A DNA stretch of 40,920 nt. It comes from a virus. Under the pieces are notes generated by a model that saw nothing but the letters and a program-made list of their open reading frames with translations, was not told where the DNA came from and made no database searches. The stretch is from IMG/VR virus record IMGVR_UViG_3300042888_001929, positions 1-40,920 of that record. The stretch is one strand, 5' to 3'. Below are positions 6,336-12,095 of this stretch, piece by piece. Position 1 is the first letter of the stretch. Each line of letters starts with the position of its first letter. Position numbers and translations under genes: made by a program.

Positions 6336-6419
6336 ATGAGAACATCAATTAAACATATGTCGTCGATTATTAAGCAACAAGAGGTATTCTGTAGCTGGTA
6401 TCGTCATATGCAAAATTGA
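6336..6419 (+). CDS. Possible 27-residue peptide
   Basis: MRTSIKHMSSIIKQQEVFC followed by SWYRHMQN. It lies between a promoter and a strong terminator, as does the mini-gene at 2826. The transcript is likely real; the peptide is uncertain. Confidence 0.3.
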   Translation: MRTSIKHMSSIIKQQEVFCSWYRHMQN

Positions 6420-6470
6420 GTTCGGATATTAGGTAGTACGTTAATAACAAGTTAGAAATAACAAGATATT

Positions 6471-6508
6471 AAAACCCCGAACTTTGAAAAAAAAGTTTGG
6501 GGTTTTTT
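6471..6508 (+). terminator. Rho-independent terminator
   Basis: AAAACCCCGAACTTT pairs with AAGTTTGGGGTTTT across an A-rich loop, followed by T residues. It closes the 6312-6470 transcript. Confidence 0.85.
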
Positions 6509-6537
6509 GTTTTTATCAAACTTTCGTATTACCTTTG
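6506..6537 (+). promoter_or_regulatory. Bacteroidota-type promoter for tRNA-Val/Glu
   Basis: TTTG at 6506-6509 (in the terminator T-run), 20-nt spacer, TACCTTTG at 6530-6537, 45 nt upstream of tRNA-Val. Confidence 0.65.
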
Positions 6538-6582
6538 TATTCACAAACAAGAAGAAAGTTCTTTGACATCTTGGAAAAAAAT

Positions 6583-6656
6583 AGTCCTTTAGCTCAGTTG
6601 GTTAGAGCATCTGGTTTACATCCAGAGGGTCGTAGGTTCGAGTCCTACAGGGACTA
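6583..6656 (+). tRNA. tRNA-Val(TAC)
   Basis: Acceptor AGTCCTT/AGGGACT, anticodon arm TCTGG-TTTACAT-CCAGA, T arm GTAGG-TTCGAGT-CCTAC, discriminator A then CA. Confidence 0.95.
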
Positions 6657-6663
6657 CACAATT

Positions 6664-6735
6664 GGCCCTTTCATCTATCGGTTAGGATATTAGGTTTTCA
6701 TCCTAAAAAGACGGGTTCGACTCCCGTAGGGGCTA
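6664..6735 (+). tRNA. tRNA-Glu(TTC)
   Basis: Acceptor GGCCCTT/AGGGGCT, anticodon arm TTAGG-TTTTCAT-CCTAA, T arm ACGGG-TTCGACT-CCCGT, discriminator A then CCG. Confidence 0.93.
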
Positions 6736-6742
6736 CCGTAAA

Positions 6743-7020
6743 GTCGGGGAGTAGGTTTTTATGTTGGTTGGTACCTACTCCCCCAGACAAAAAGAAATTG
6801 ATAATGGTTTTCTCCATTCAACGGATGTCGACAATCCAGAATGGAATCAGAATTCATCACCCTTTGCTGAGGCCTCATTAAAACTCAGGAAGCAATTAAG
6901 ATTGGGACGAGACGGGTATCCCAACATTATCAACAATATTGTGTTGTTCCTGTGAGATAGGAATGAAATAGTCGGACGTATTTTAAATGTAATACTGTTT
7001 GCACAACACAGAGGACTTCT
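6743..7020 (+). ncRNA. Structured non-coding island with four hairpins
   Basis: It begins with an 11-bp hairpin GGGGAGTAGGT (6746-6756)/ACCTACTCCCC (6773-6783). Further hairpins are TTGGGA/TCCCAA (6902-6924), CAACA/TGTTG (6931-6946) and TTCCT/AGGAA (6947-6963). A 64-codon open frame at 6761-6955 starts inside the first hairpin and is probably accidental. It lies between tRNA-Glu and tRNA-Phe. Confidence 0.4.
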
Positions 7021-7033
7021 CAACCTCAAATTT

Positions 7034-7106
7034 GGTGTGATAGCTCAGTAGGTAGAGCAGTAGACTGAAAATCTACGTGCCGGTGGTTCGATCCCACCTC
7101 TCACCA
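7034..7106 (+). tRNA. tRNA-Phe(GAA)
   Basis: Acceptor GGTGTGA/TCTCACC, anticodon arm GTAGA-CTGAAAA-TCTAC, T arm CGGTGG-TTCGATC-CCACC, discriminator A then CG. Confidence 0.94.
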
Positions 7107-7182
7107 CGGAGTCCCGAAATAACGGGAAACCCCCACTCCCACATGGCAGCCAGTCCGTTAACCTGGTGAAGTGGGGTAAAAT
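7107..7182 (+). other. Inter-tRNA island with hairpins
   Basis: It holds TCCCG-AAATAA-CGGGA and a CCCCACT-type strand that can pair with AGTGGGG about 40 nt later. It directly precedes tRNA-like element A. No ORF. Confidence 0.3.
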
Positions 7183-7313
7183 GGTCAGGTGGCGGAATTG
7201 GTAGACGCTATGTGGTAAAGCTAACCACAAACAAAGCTGTGACGGACTCAAAAGTACAATGAGTTGAAATAGAAGATTACGCACGGTTATAGGTTCGAAT
7301 CCTGTCCTGATTA
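7183..7313 (+). ncRNA. tRNA-like element A (131 nt)
   Basis: Acceptor GGTCAGG/CCTGATT (two G-U pairs), Leu-type D arm GTGGCGGAATTGGTAGACGC, T arm ATAGG-TTCGAAT-CCTGT, discriminator A then CA. The core has a TGTGGT-AAAGCTA-ACCACA hairpin where an anticodon arm would be, but the loop lacks U33. About 60 further nt include ACTCA/TGAGT. It is the longest insert close to a real tRNA-Leu shape. Confidence 0.7.
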
Positions 7314-7322
7314 CAAAAAAGA

Positions 7323-7354
7323 TTTGGTGAATTAAAATATTAAACATATCTTTG
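7323..7354 (+). promoter_or_regulatory. Bacteroidota-type promoter
   Basis: TTTG at 7323-7326, 20-nt spacer, TATCTTTG at 7347-7354, 19 nt upstream of the ATG at 7374. Confidence 0.78.
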
Positions 7355-7373
7355 TATTGTTAAAAAAATAGTC

Positions 7374-7682
7374 ATGGAAGATAAAAAATCATTAAATAAA
7401 ATCAAAAGAGAAACGCAATTGTTTTGGCTTGGTGAAAATCGCCTTATCAAATGGTCGGATATTAAGCATTTACAATTAGAAGATGATGATGTAATCAGGT
7501 CATCATGGGAAGAGGACGATGATGACGGACGCGGGCTCTATGTCGGAGAAATCACTAGAATGGTTGAAGAAACTGATGAACAATATCAAAAACGTCTATC
7601 TAATAATGAACTACATAATAAATGGGAAAAAGAAAGACGTTACGAAAGTTATTTAAAACTTAAAAAAGAGTTTGAAGAATAA
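7374..7682 (+). CDS. Hypothetical charged protein
   Basis: A 102-residue protein with an acidic middle (LEDDDVIRSSWEEDDDDGRG) and a helical charged C-terminus ending KLKKEFEE. It has its own promoter, and tRNA-like element B starts 5 nt after its stop, so gene and element share a transcript. No known family. Confidence 0.65.
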   Translation: MEDKKSLNKIKRETQLFWLGENRLIKWSDIKHLQLEDDDVIRSSWEEDDDDGRGLYVGEITRMVEETDEQYQKRLSNNELHNKWEKERRYESYLKLKKEFEE

Positions 7683-7687
7683 AATAT

Positions 7688-7778
7688 AGTCAGGTGGCGA
7701 AATTGGTAGACGCAGTCCTCGGGATAATGTCAAGAGGGTCGCGCCCTCAATTTACAGGTTCGAATCCTGTCCTGGCTA
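7688..7778 (+). ncRNA. tRNA-like element B (91 nt)
   Basis: Acceptor AGTCAGG/CCTGGCT (the one change is a U-G wobble), D arm GCG-AAATTGGTAGA-CGC, T arm ACAGG-TTCGAAT-CCTGT. The core holds a GAGGG-TCGCG-CCCTC variable-arm hairpin but no regular 5-bp/7-nt anticodon arm. It starts 5 nt after the 7374-7682 stop. Confidence 0.72.
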
Positions 7779-7843
7779 CAAAGGCAGATTGTTACTAATT
7801 CATAGCACCTGAAGAAAGTGGGAATGTCATAGAATTAGAATTT

Positions 7844-7933
7844 AGTCAGGTTGCGGAATGTTAATAATTAACTTAGTGCAAGAATTAAGCTAACTAATAG
7901 TGGCGAGGAACCACAACTAAGTTAATTATTAAC
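7844..7933 (+). ncRNA. tRNA-like element C, 5' half fused to a long hairpin
   Basis: AGTCAGGTTGCGGAATG matches the start of the family, but no T arm or 3' acceptor follows. Instead a perfect 17-bp inverted repeat (7860-7876 with 7917-7933; arm GTTAATAATTAACTTAG) encloses 40 nt with a GTGG/CCAC hairpin. It appears to be a degraded or rebuilt copy. Confidence 0.5.
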
Positions 7934-7944
7934 CATAAAAAAAA

Positions 7945-7976
7945 TTTGGCGGATTAAAATATTATACATATCTTTG
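7945..7976 (+). promoter_or_regulatory. Bacteroidota-type promoter for tRNA-like D
   Basis: TTTG at 7945-7948, 20-nt spacer, TATCTTTG at 7969-7976. Element D begins only 14 nt downstream, so the transcript would start with the tRNA-like RNA. Confidence 0.75.
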
Positions 7977-7990
7977 TATTGTTATAAAAT

Positions 7991-8076
7991 AGTCAGGTGG
8001 CGCAAATGGATGACGGTCAAATAGGAGATAATATCAATAGGATGAAAGTATACAGGTTCGAATCCTGTCCTGACTA
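7991..8076 (+). ncRNA. tRNA-like element D (86 nt)
   Basis: Acceptor AGTCAGG/CCTGACT and T arm ACAGG-TTCGAAT-CCTGT are intact. The D region GCGCAAATGGATGACGG pairs poorly. The 35-nt core between the D region and T arm shows no anticodon stem. Element F is identical apart from the first base. Confidence 0.72.
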
Positions 8077-8091
8077 CTAAAATTAAATGTT

Positions 8092-8256
8092 ATGGAAACG
8101 ATTAATATTACAACAGAAGAACTAAAAAAATTAGTTGAAACAGCAATTCAATTTGGGATCGATAGTCCTGAATTAGTCCCAAACCAAAAAGGAAGAGAAA
8201 AAATTGCAAATTGGATGGTAGATAACACCATTAAAGATATAAAAGGACAAAGGTAA
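8092..8256 (+). CDS. Hypothetical 54-residue protein
   Basis: METINITTEELKKLVETAIQ, then FGIDSPELVPNQKGREKIAN and a C-terminal helix. It reads like a small folded helical protein. It sits between tRNA-like elements D (15 nt before) and E (6 nt after). No family recognised. Confidence 0.6.
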   Translation: METINITTEELKKLVETAIQFGIDSPELVPNQKGREKIANWMVDNTIKDIKGQR

Positions 8257-8262
8257 TAAAAT

Positions 8263-8371
8263 AGTCAGGTGGCGGAATTGGTCACCAAAGTAAGCCGTCT
8301 CCAAGCTTTGTGTAAAAGAGATGAATGCCTAATTTGAAAACTACTTACAGGTTCGAATCCTGTCCTGACTA
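8263..8371 (+). ncRNA. tRNA-like element E (109 nt)
   Basis: Acceptor AGTCAGG/CCTGACT and T arm ACAGG-TTCGAAT-CCTGT are intact. The 5' part reads GGTGGCGGAATTGGTCACC. The core contains CAAAG/CTTTG with a 15-nt loop, not a tRNA anticodon arm. It starts 6 nt after the stop of 8092-8256. Confidence 0.7.
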
Positions 8372-8523
8372 CAAAAATATGAAATTGAAAGGATAAATTA
8401 CGTAATAGTCCAATCAATCAAGGGTTAACATCTCAAATGGTATGGATTTAGCGGTCCAAAGAGTATGGCAGGGGTTAACCATCAAAAACTTGGGAACGAC
8501 CGATATGCCTTCATATTTCTTAT
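8372..8523 (+). other. Island between tRNA-like E and F
   Basis: No ORF of useful length. GGTTAAC and GTTAACC segments about 50 nt apart can pair. No known RNA recognised. Confidence 0.3.
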
Positions 8524-8609
8524 GGTCAGGTGGCGCAAATGGATGACGGTCAAATAGGAGATAATATCAATAGGATGAAAGTATACAGGTTCGAATCCTG
8601 TCCTGACTA
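8524..8609 (+). ncRNA. tRNA-like element F (86 nt), near-identical copy of D
   Basis: Acceptor GGTCAGG/CCTGACT (G-U at the first pair). The remaining 85 nt equal element D although they lie 533 nt away, which suggests recent duplication or gene conversion. It lies 27 nt before the next gene. Confidence 0.72.
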
Positions 8610-8636
8610 CAAAATTAATAATTTAAATAAACAAAT

Positions 8637-8975
8637 ATGTTACCAAATTATCATACAAAATTAAATTTTGACGATGTCATAATCGTATCAACTAAAGAAT
8701 TTCCGGGGATATTTTTTCCGGCTAAGATTGAACAAATCGTTGAATGTAATTTTATGGATAAAAATTCCATTAAAGTGGGTCGACCTGTTGGTGTTTACTA
8801 TCAATATAATCTTAGAACCGTTGATTACGAAGATAACCCATTTATTAATTTTCCTAATGTAGACACTAATTTCCTTACTTGGGACGAACTAAATAGTTTT
8901 GACACTTTGGATAGGTGGGTTGAAAATATGGGTTATTTTATGAAAGGTGTGATTAAAATAGAAAAGATTGGATAG
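8637..8975 (+). CDS. Hypothetical protein
   Basis: A 112-residue soluble protein beginning MLPNYHTKLNFDDVIIVSTK with beta-strand-rich composition (FPGIFFPAKIEQIVECNF) and a C-terminal GYFMKGVIKIEKIG. It is flanked by tRNA-like elements F and G. The family is not recognised. Confidence 0.65.
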   Translation: MLPNYHTKLNFDDVIIVSTKEFPGIFFPAKIEQIVECNFMDKNSIKVGRPVGVYYQYNLRTVDYEDNPFINFPNVDTNFLTWDELNSFDTLDRWVENMGYFMKGVIKIEKIG

Positions 8976-9024
8976 AATGAAGTTGGATATTTAGAAAATA
9001 TATTCTCAAAAATCAAATAAAAAT

Positions 9025-9134
9025 AGTCGGGTGGCGGAATTGGTTAGACGCTAAGTGTGGGTTCGTAACCCTTGACCGTCTGGTAACAGATACACAGAGT
9101 AACACTCGTACAGGTTCGAATCCTGTCCTGACTA
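9025..9134 (+). ncRNA. tRNA-like element G (110 nt), CCA encoded
   Basis: Acceptor AGTCGGG/CCTGACT (the change makes a G-U pair), intact D arm GCG...CGC, T arm ACAGG-TTCGAAT-CCTGT, discriminator A and CCA at 9135-9137. In the core, AGTGT/ACACT closes a branched region holding GGG-TTCGTAA-CCC (a 7-nt loop with CGT in anticodon position) and TCTG-GTAA-CAGA. Confidence 0.7.
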
Positions 9135-9137
9135 CCA

Positions 9138-9326
9138 AGTTAACCACACTAAGACTAGAAACGTGGTGACGGATCGGAAAGACGACAAAACTACCACGAT
9201 GCTTCCCGTAAGATCAGCACTATTTTCAGTGGTGATTTCTCCACGTAAACGAATAGCCCAAGGCATAAGTTATGGTGGATTACCAAACCTATCCTTAATG
9301 GACGCATTAAGTGAAGTTTGGGACAT
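9138..9326 (+). ncRNA. Structured island between tRNA-like G and H
   Basis: ACGTGG pairs with CCACGT, CCAAAC with GTTTGG, and CTTAATG-GACG-CATTAAG forms a strong 7-bp hairpin inside the latter. The open frame 9163-9393 crosses these hairpins and element H and is not credible as a gene. Confidence 0.4.
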
Positions 9327-9431
9327 AGTCAGGTGGCGGAATTGGTTAGACGCTAAACCATTAGAGATAAAATGTAGATTCTCAGTAAGGTAATATACTA
9401 CATTATACAGGTTCGATTCCTGTCCTGACTA
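9327..9431 (+). ncRNA. tRNA-like element H (105 nt)
   Basis: Acceptor AGTCAGG/CCTGACT, D arm GCG-GAATTGGTTAGA-CGC, T arm ACAGG-TTCGATT-CCTGT, discriminator A then CA. The core has AATGTAG/CTACATT (7 bp) instead of an anticodon arm. It lies 17 nt before the next gene. Confidence 0.7.
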
Positions 9432-9448
9432 CAAAATAAATAAAAATT

Positions 9449-9706
9449 ATGGAAAGATTAGTGCTTGATTATACTCATTGTTCTGAACCAGAATGTTGGG
9501 AACATAATATTCCTTTTGAATATGAATCAAAAGAGAAATTTATATTTGATGTGATTGAATATCCAATGTTACTTAATTCTCTAATTGAATGTGTATATGA
9601 ATGGATGTTGGATCCGGCTTATGAACATAAGATAGAGTTATTAGAAAATATTGATCAATATATTTTTACATTAGATGAATGGTTTGAAAAAAATAAAAAA
9701 ATATGA
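9449..9706 (+). CDS. Hypothetical acidic protein
   Basis: An 85-residue acidic protein, MERLVLDYTHCSEPECWEHN at the start, helical after residue 25, rich in E, D and aromatics. The start of the next gene overlaps its stop by 4 nt (ATGA), so the two are translationally coupled. No family recognised. Confidence 0.68.
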   Translation: MERLVLDYTHCSEPECWEHNIPFEYESKEKFIFDVIEYPMLLNSLIECVYEWMLDPAYEHKIELLENIDQYIFTLDEWFEKNKKI

Positions 9707-9933
9707 AAGAAATACTTGAAAATAAAGATGTTGGTGATTACGTACATGTTGATGGTTATACATCAATGGCACAACAAAACTTCCGTAAAACATCTATAAT
9801 TGGAGTTGATTATAAATTTGATCCTGATACAGGTGATAAATTTAAAATTCTTCAGATTGATAATGGTGAATGGTTTGATAGCCGGAATGGTGGTTGTTAC
9901 TCAAATGAAAACTCAATGTATTATATTGAATAG
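9703..9933 (+). CDS. Hypothetical small protein
   Basis: A 76-residue protein with KDVGDYVHVDGYTSMAQQNF and a beta-rich C-terminal half (KFKILQIDNGEWFDSRNGGC). It is coupled to the upstream gene by an ATGA overlap and followed 6 nt later by tRNA-like element I. No function recognised. Confidence 0.65.
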   Translation: MKEILENKDVGDYVHVDGYTSMAQQNFRKTSIIGVDYKFDPDTGDKFKILQIDNGEWFDSRNGGCYSNENSMYYIE

Positions 9934-9939
9934 TTATTT

Positions 9940-10081
9940 AGTCAGGTGGCGGAATATAGACGCAGAAGTTAGAAGAGAGGGATTATCAATGTTGGTTAGT
10001 GGATTAATTACCTTGTCTAATGGATTAAATAACACACACCAACTATTATGTGTTATACAGGGTTGTATCCTGTCCTGACTA
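9940..10081 (+). ncRNA. tRNA-like element I (142 nt)
   Basis: Acceptor AGTCAGG/CCTGACT. Short D arm GCG-GAATATAGA-CGC. The T stem ACAGG/CCTGT is kept, but the loop is GTTGTAT, the most divergent T loop of the family. The core holds GTTGG/CCAAC and an 8-bp ATAACACA/TGTGTTAT hairpin. Confidence 0.65.
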
Positions 10082-10139
10082 CACTAATTAAGCTAGTTTA
10101 TGAACAGCCTTTGAGGTGAGATGCTCTCATTAGAATGGA

Positions 10140-10209
10140 AGTCAGGTAACTTAACTGGTAAAGGGGGTTGCGATAGTTTCCGTTACAGGTTCGAATCCTG
10201 TCCTGACTA
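10140..10209 (+). ncRNA. tRNA-like element J (70 nt)
   Basis: The shortest copy. Acceptor AGTCAGG/CCTGACT, type I-like D region ACTTAACTGGTAAAGG, T arm ACAGG-TTCGAAT-CCTGT. The stretch GGGGGTTGCGATAGTTTCC fills the anticodon position but forms only weak G-U-rich pairs. It is the copy closest in size to a normal tRNA. Confidence 0.65.
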
Positions 10210-10211
10210 CA

Positions 10212-10332
10212 AAATTAACTGAGGAACCGAATAAGAAAGTAGGTAATAAGGTGTGGGATAGTTACGAATAACCACGATGGAAATTGGGATTATAACTCAA
10301 GCGTAAATAGGTTATAATTAGTAAGTTAATTT
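10212..10332 (+). ncRNA. Structured island between tRNA-like J and K
   Basis: AAATTAACT near 10213 and AGTTAATTT near 10324 can close the region. Inside are GTGG/CCAC and ATTATAAC/GTTATAAT hairpins. Their loops carry TTACG and CGTAA, which are complementary and could form a kissing interaction. No ORF. Confidence 0.4.
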
Positions 10333-10339
10333 TTTAAAT

Positions 10340-10443
10340 AGTCAGGTGAGCGGAATGGCTATCGCACTGCAAAAACAGTTCTTATTTCGACATAAGATAA
10401 CCAAGTGAAAGGCACTATACAGGTTCGAATCCTGTCCTGACTG
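10340..10443 (+). ncRNA. tRNA-like element K (104 nt)
   Basis: Acceptor AGTCAGG/CCTGACT, D arm GCG-GAATGGCTAT-CGC, T arm ACAGG-TTCGAAT-CCTGT, discriminator G then CA. The core has ACTG-CAAAAA-CAGT (6-nt loop), CTTAT-TTCGAC-ATAAG and AGTG/CACT hairpins. Confidence 0.7.
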
Positions 10444-10453
10444 CAAAATTTTT

Positions 10454-10484
10454 TTTGTTATTTAATATATTTTTTGTATTTTTG
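10454..10484 (+). promoter_or_regulatory. Bacteroidota-type promoter
   Basis: TTTG at 10454-10457, 19-nt spacer, TATTTTTG at 10477-10484, 20 nt upstream of the ATG at 10505. Confidence 0.7.
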
Positions 10485-10504
10485 TATCCTAATCAAAAGA
10501 CAAT

Positions 10505-10726
10505 ATGAAAAGAAAGACTATAAATGTGGATTTAGTGAAAGAAAAGGTTAATAAGTTATTATCTAATCCAAACATTATAATGGAGGAGAAATTGGGTGTA
10601 ATAACAATGATTGAGTATGTATTACATGAAACCAACAATTATAATGGTTTTATGTATTTAACACTTAATAATGGTGAGGCTCCAAAACTTGGTACTGATG
10701 AATGGGTAAGTAGGAAATATTTTTAA
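10505..10726 (+). CDS. Hypothetical protein
   Basis: A 73-residue basic N-terminal and helical protein (MKRKTINVDLVKEKVNKLLS) ending in GTDEWVSRKYF. It has its own promoter and an A-rich start context with no Shine-Dalgarno sequence. No family recognised. Confidence 0.65.
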   Translation: MKRKTINVDLVKEKVNKLLSNPNIIMEEKLGVITMIEYVLHETNNYNGFMYLTLNNGEAPKLGTDEWVSRKYF

Positions 10727-10732
10727 AAAAGA

Positions 10733-10764
10733 TTTGGTGGATTAAAATATTATACATATCTTTG
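10733..10764 (+). promoter_or_regulatory. Bacteroidota-type promoter
   Basis: TTTG at 10733-10736, 20-nt spacer, TATCTTTG at 10757-10764. The surrounding sequence is nearly the same as at 7323-7354 and 7945-7976, a duplicated promoter block. Confidence 0.78.
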
Positions 10765-10784
10765 TATTCCAATAATAAAAAAAG

Positions 10785-11132
10785 ATGGAAAAATTAAGTA
10801 AAAAATATAAGACCTATTCTATAACAATGTACCGTAGAGGTATGGAGTTGGAAGTGATATGTGTAACCACAAGTAAGAAAAAATTTGCCGCGTTATGTGA
10901 TATGCCCATCTCGAATGTTAATAACCATGGTTACTCATATGATTTACGTTATCCAATCTGTAATGAAAATCCAGATAAGTTATACGCAAAACCAGGAATG
11001 GGTGGTGAAATAATGTATATCACAGAAAGAGGTGTGATAAAACCGTTGGAGGACTACATTAAGTTAATTGTCGAACATAGGGAAAAATATAAATCGTATA
11101 AAGATTATTTAGAAAAAACAAATCAAAGATAA
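10785..11132 (+). CDS. Hypothetical protein
   Basis: A 115-residue basic protein. The middle has VTTSKKKFAALCDMPISNVN and NHGYSYDLRYPICNENPDKL. The C-terminal helix is lysine- and tyrosine-rich. A host-type promoter lies 20 nt upstream and tRNA-like element L 7 nt downstream. The KKFAAL-DMPISNVN segment resembles a small helix-turn-helix, but this is weak. Confidence 0.65.
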   Translation: MEKLSKKYKTYSITMYRRGMELEVICVTTSKKKFAALCDMPISNVNNHGYSYDLRYPICNENPDKLYAKPGMGGEIMYITERGVIKPLEDYIKLIVEHREKYKSYKDYLEKTNQR

Positions 11133-11139
11133 AACAAAT

Positions 11140-11229
11140 AGTCAGGTGGTTTAAAGTTGGTTCGACTCCAAGATAGGATATGGTATCGTTGCGATTGGAA
11201 ATTTACAGGTTCGAATCCTGTCCTGACTA
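11140..11229 (+). ncRNA. tRNA-like element L (90 nt)
   Basis: Acceptor AGTCAGG/CCTGACT and T arm ACAGG-TTCGAAT-CCTGT. The D arm is lost (TGGTTTAAAGTTGG). The core TCCAA/TTGGA closes a 23-nt loop that contains GATA-TGG-TATC. It follows the upstream gene by 7 nt. Confidence 0.68.
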
Positions 11230-11359
11230 CTGACACGCACGGCAGCCGAAATGTAAAAGCGCTCAATGATTAGGCAATGCGAACGAACACACGGTCTACC
11301 TCACAGTGCGTAGGTAAGCTTCAAGGATCGTTGACAGCTCGGAATAGACGAGCAAATTT
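11230..11359 (+). ncRNA. Structured island with a possible pseudoknot
   Basis: ACGCAC (11235-11240) can pair with GTGCGT (11306-11311), which lies in the loop of the TACCT/AGGTA hairpin (11297-11301 with 11312-11316), so the two helices cross. A GCTCG-GAATAGA-CGAGC hairpin lies near the 3' end. It is G+C-rich for this genome and has no ORF. Confidence 0.4.
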
Positions 11360-11501
11360 AGTCAGGTGGCGGAATTGGTTAGACTCGCTAATATAGGTAT
11401 CGAAAGATAGACGATTCTACTCCGCAGGGTCATATTAGTCTATCCTAAAGTGATATGAGTAGACGCAATAGGAGTTACAGGTTCGAATCCTGTCCTGACT
11501 A
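11360..11501 (+). ncRNA. tRNA-like element M (142 nt)
   Basis: Acceptor AGTCAGG/CCTGACT, T arm ACAGG-TTCGAAT-CCTGT. The core is elaborate: CTAATAT/ATATTAG (7 bp) encloses TATC-GAAA-GATA with a GNRA tetraloop, followed by a GTCTATC...TAGAC hairpin. This is a folded insert rather than random decay. Confidence 0.68.
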
Positions 11502-11590
11502 CAAAAGTGTTGAGTTCAAATCCCAGTAGGGAAGTTTATAAAGTATCTAAATAATAATTTAATTTAAAAACAAAAAAATAACTTACGAAG

Positions 11591-11839
11591 ATGAAAAGTT
11601 CAAGTAGTATCATTAATAGACAAAAAGAAATAGATAAGTTAAGAACAGAGTTGGAAACAATTTTAGCTAAAACTAAACACTTATCTAAAGGTGAAATAGG
11701 AACAAAAGGATATAATAAGGTTATAGACGAATTGAAAAATAAAATATTAGAACTTGAACAGAGAACTAAATTAGATAGGATTAAAATTGGTGAAGGTGTG
11801 GATGATTTAAGTGATAATAGATTTAAAAGATATAAATGA
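11591..11839 (+). CDS. Hypothetical coiled-coil protein
   Basis: An 82-residue protein with heptad-like KEIDKLRTELETILAKTKHL and IDELKNKILELEQRTKL segments, so probably an antiparallel coiled coil. It is flanked by tRNA-like elements M and N. No function recognised. Confidence 0.62.
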   Translation: MKSSSSIINRQKEIDKLRTELETILAKTKHLSKGEIGTKGYNKVIDELKNKILELEQRTKLDRIKIGEGVDDLSDNRFKRYK

Positions 11840-11912
11840 TATTACTTCTACCGTTTTGCAGCTACCAGAAGGGCGGGATTTAGAACGATAAACTTTAAAT
11901 AAAAATAAAATT

Positions 11913-12095
11913 ATGGAAAATAAATGTTATCAAGCAACTAATGAAGATTTACGTGAATCAGATTTAGAACATTACGAAAAATTATCAACAGAATGTCATC
12001 ATTGGTCGAGTGGTATTCCAAGAGCAATAAACTTTTACTATGATTATAAGAGTATGAGTATATGGGAAAAGATAAAATTAGCATTTAAGAAATAG
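11913..12095 (+). CDS. Hypothetical small protein ending in a tRNA-like element
   Basis: 60 residues, MENKCYQATNEDLRESDLEH, with an amphipathic IWEKIKLAFKK C-terminus. Its stop codon TAG (12093-12095) shares two bases with the first acceptor bases of tRNA-like element N. Cleavage at the element's 5' end would therefore remove the stop's last two bases. Confidence 0.62.
   Translation: MENKCYQATNEDLRESDLEHYEKLSTECHHWSSGIPRAINFYYDYKSMSIWEKIKLAFKK

Noticed and set aside
6484-6693. 69-codon ORF
   Set aside because: It starts in a terminator and reads through tRNA-Val.
6761-6955. 64-codon ORF
   Set aside because: It begins inside an 11-bp hairpin and runs across three other hairpins between tRNA genes; it looks like a chance frame.
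9163-9393. 76-codon ORF
   Set aside because: It crosses strong hairpins and most of tRNA-like element H, so it is not a plausible gene.
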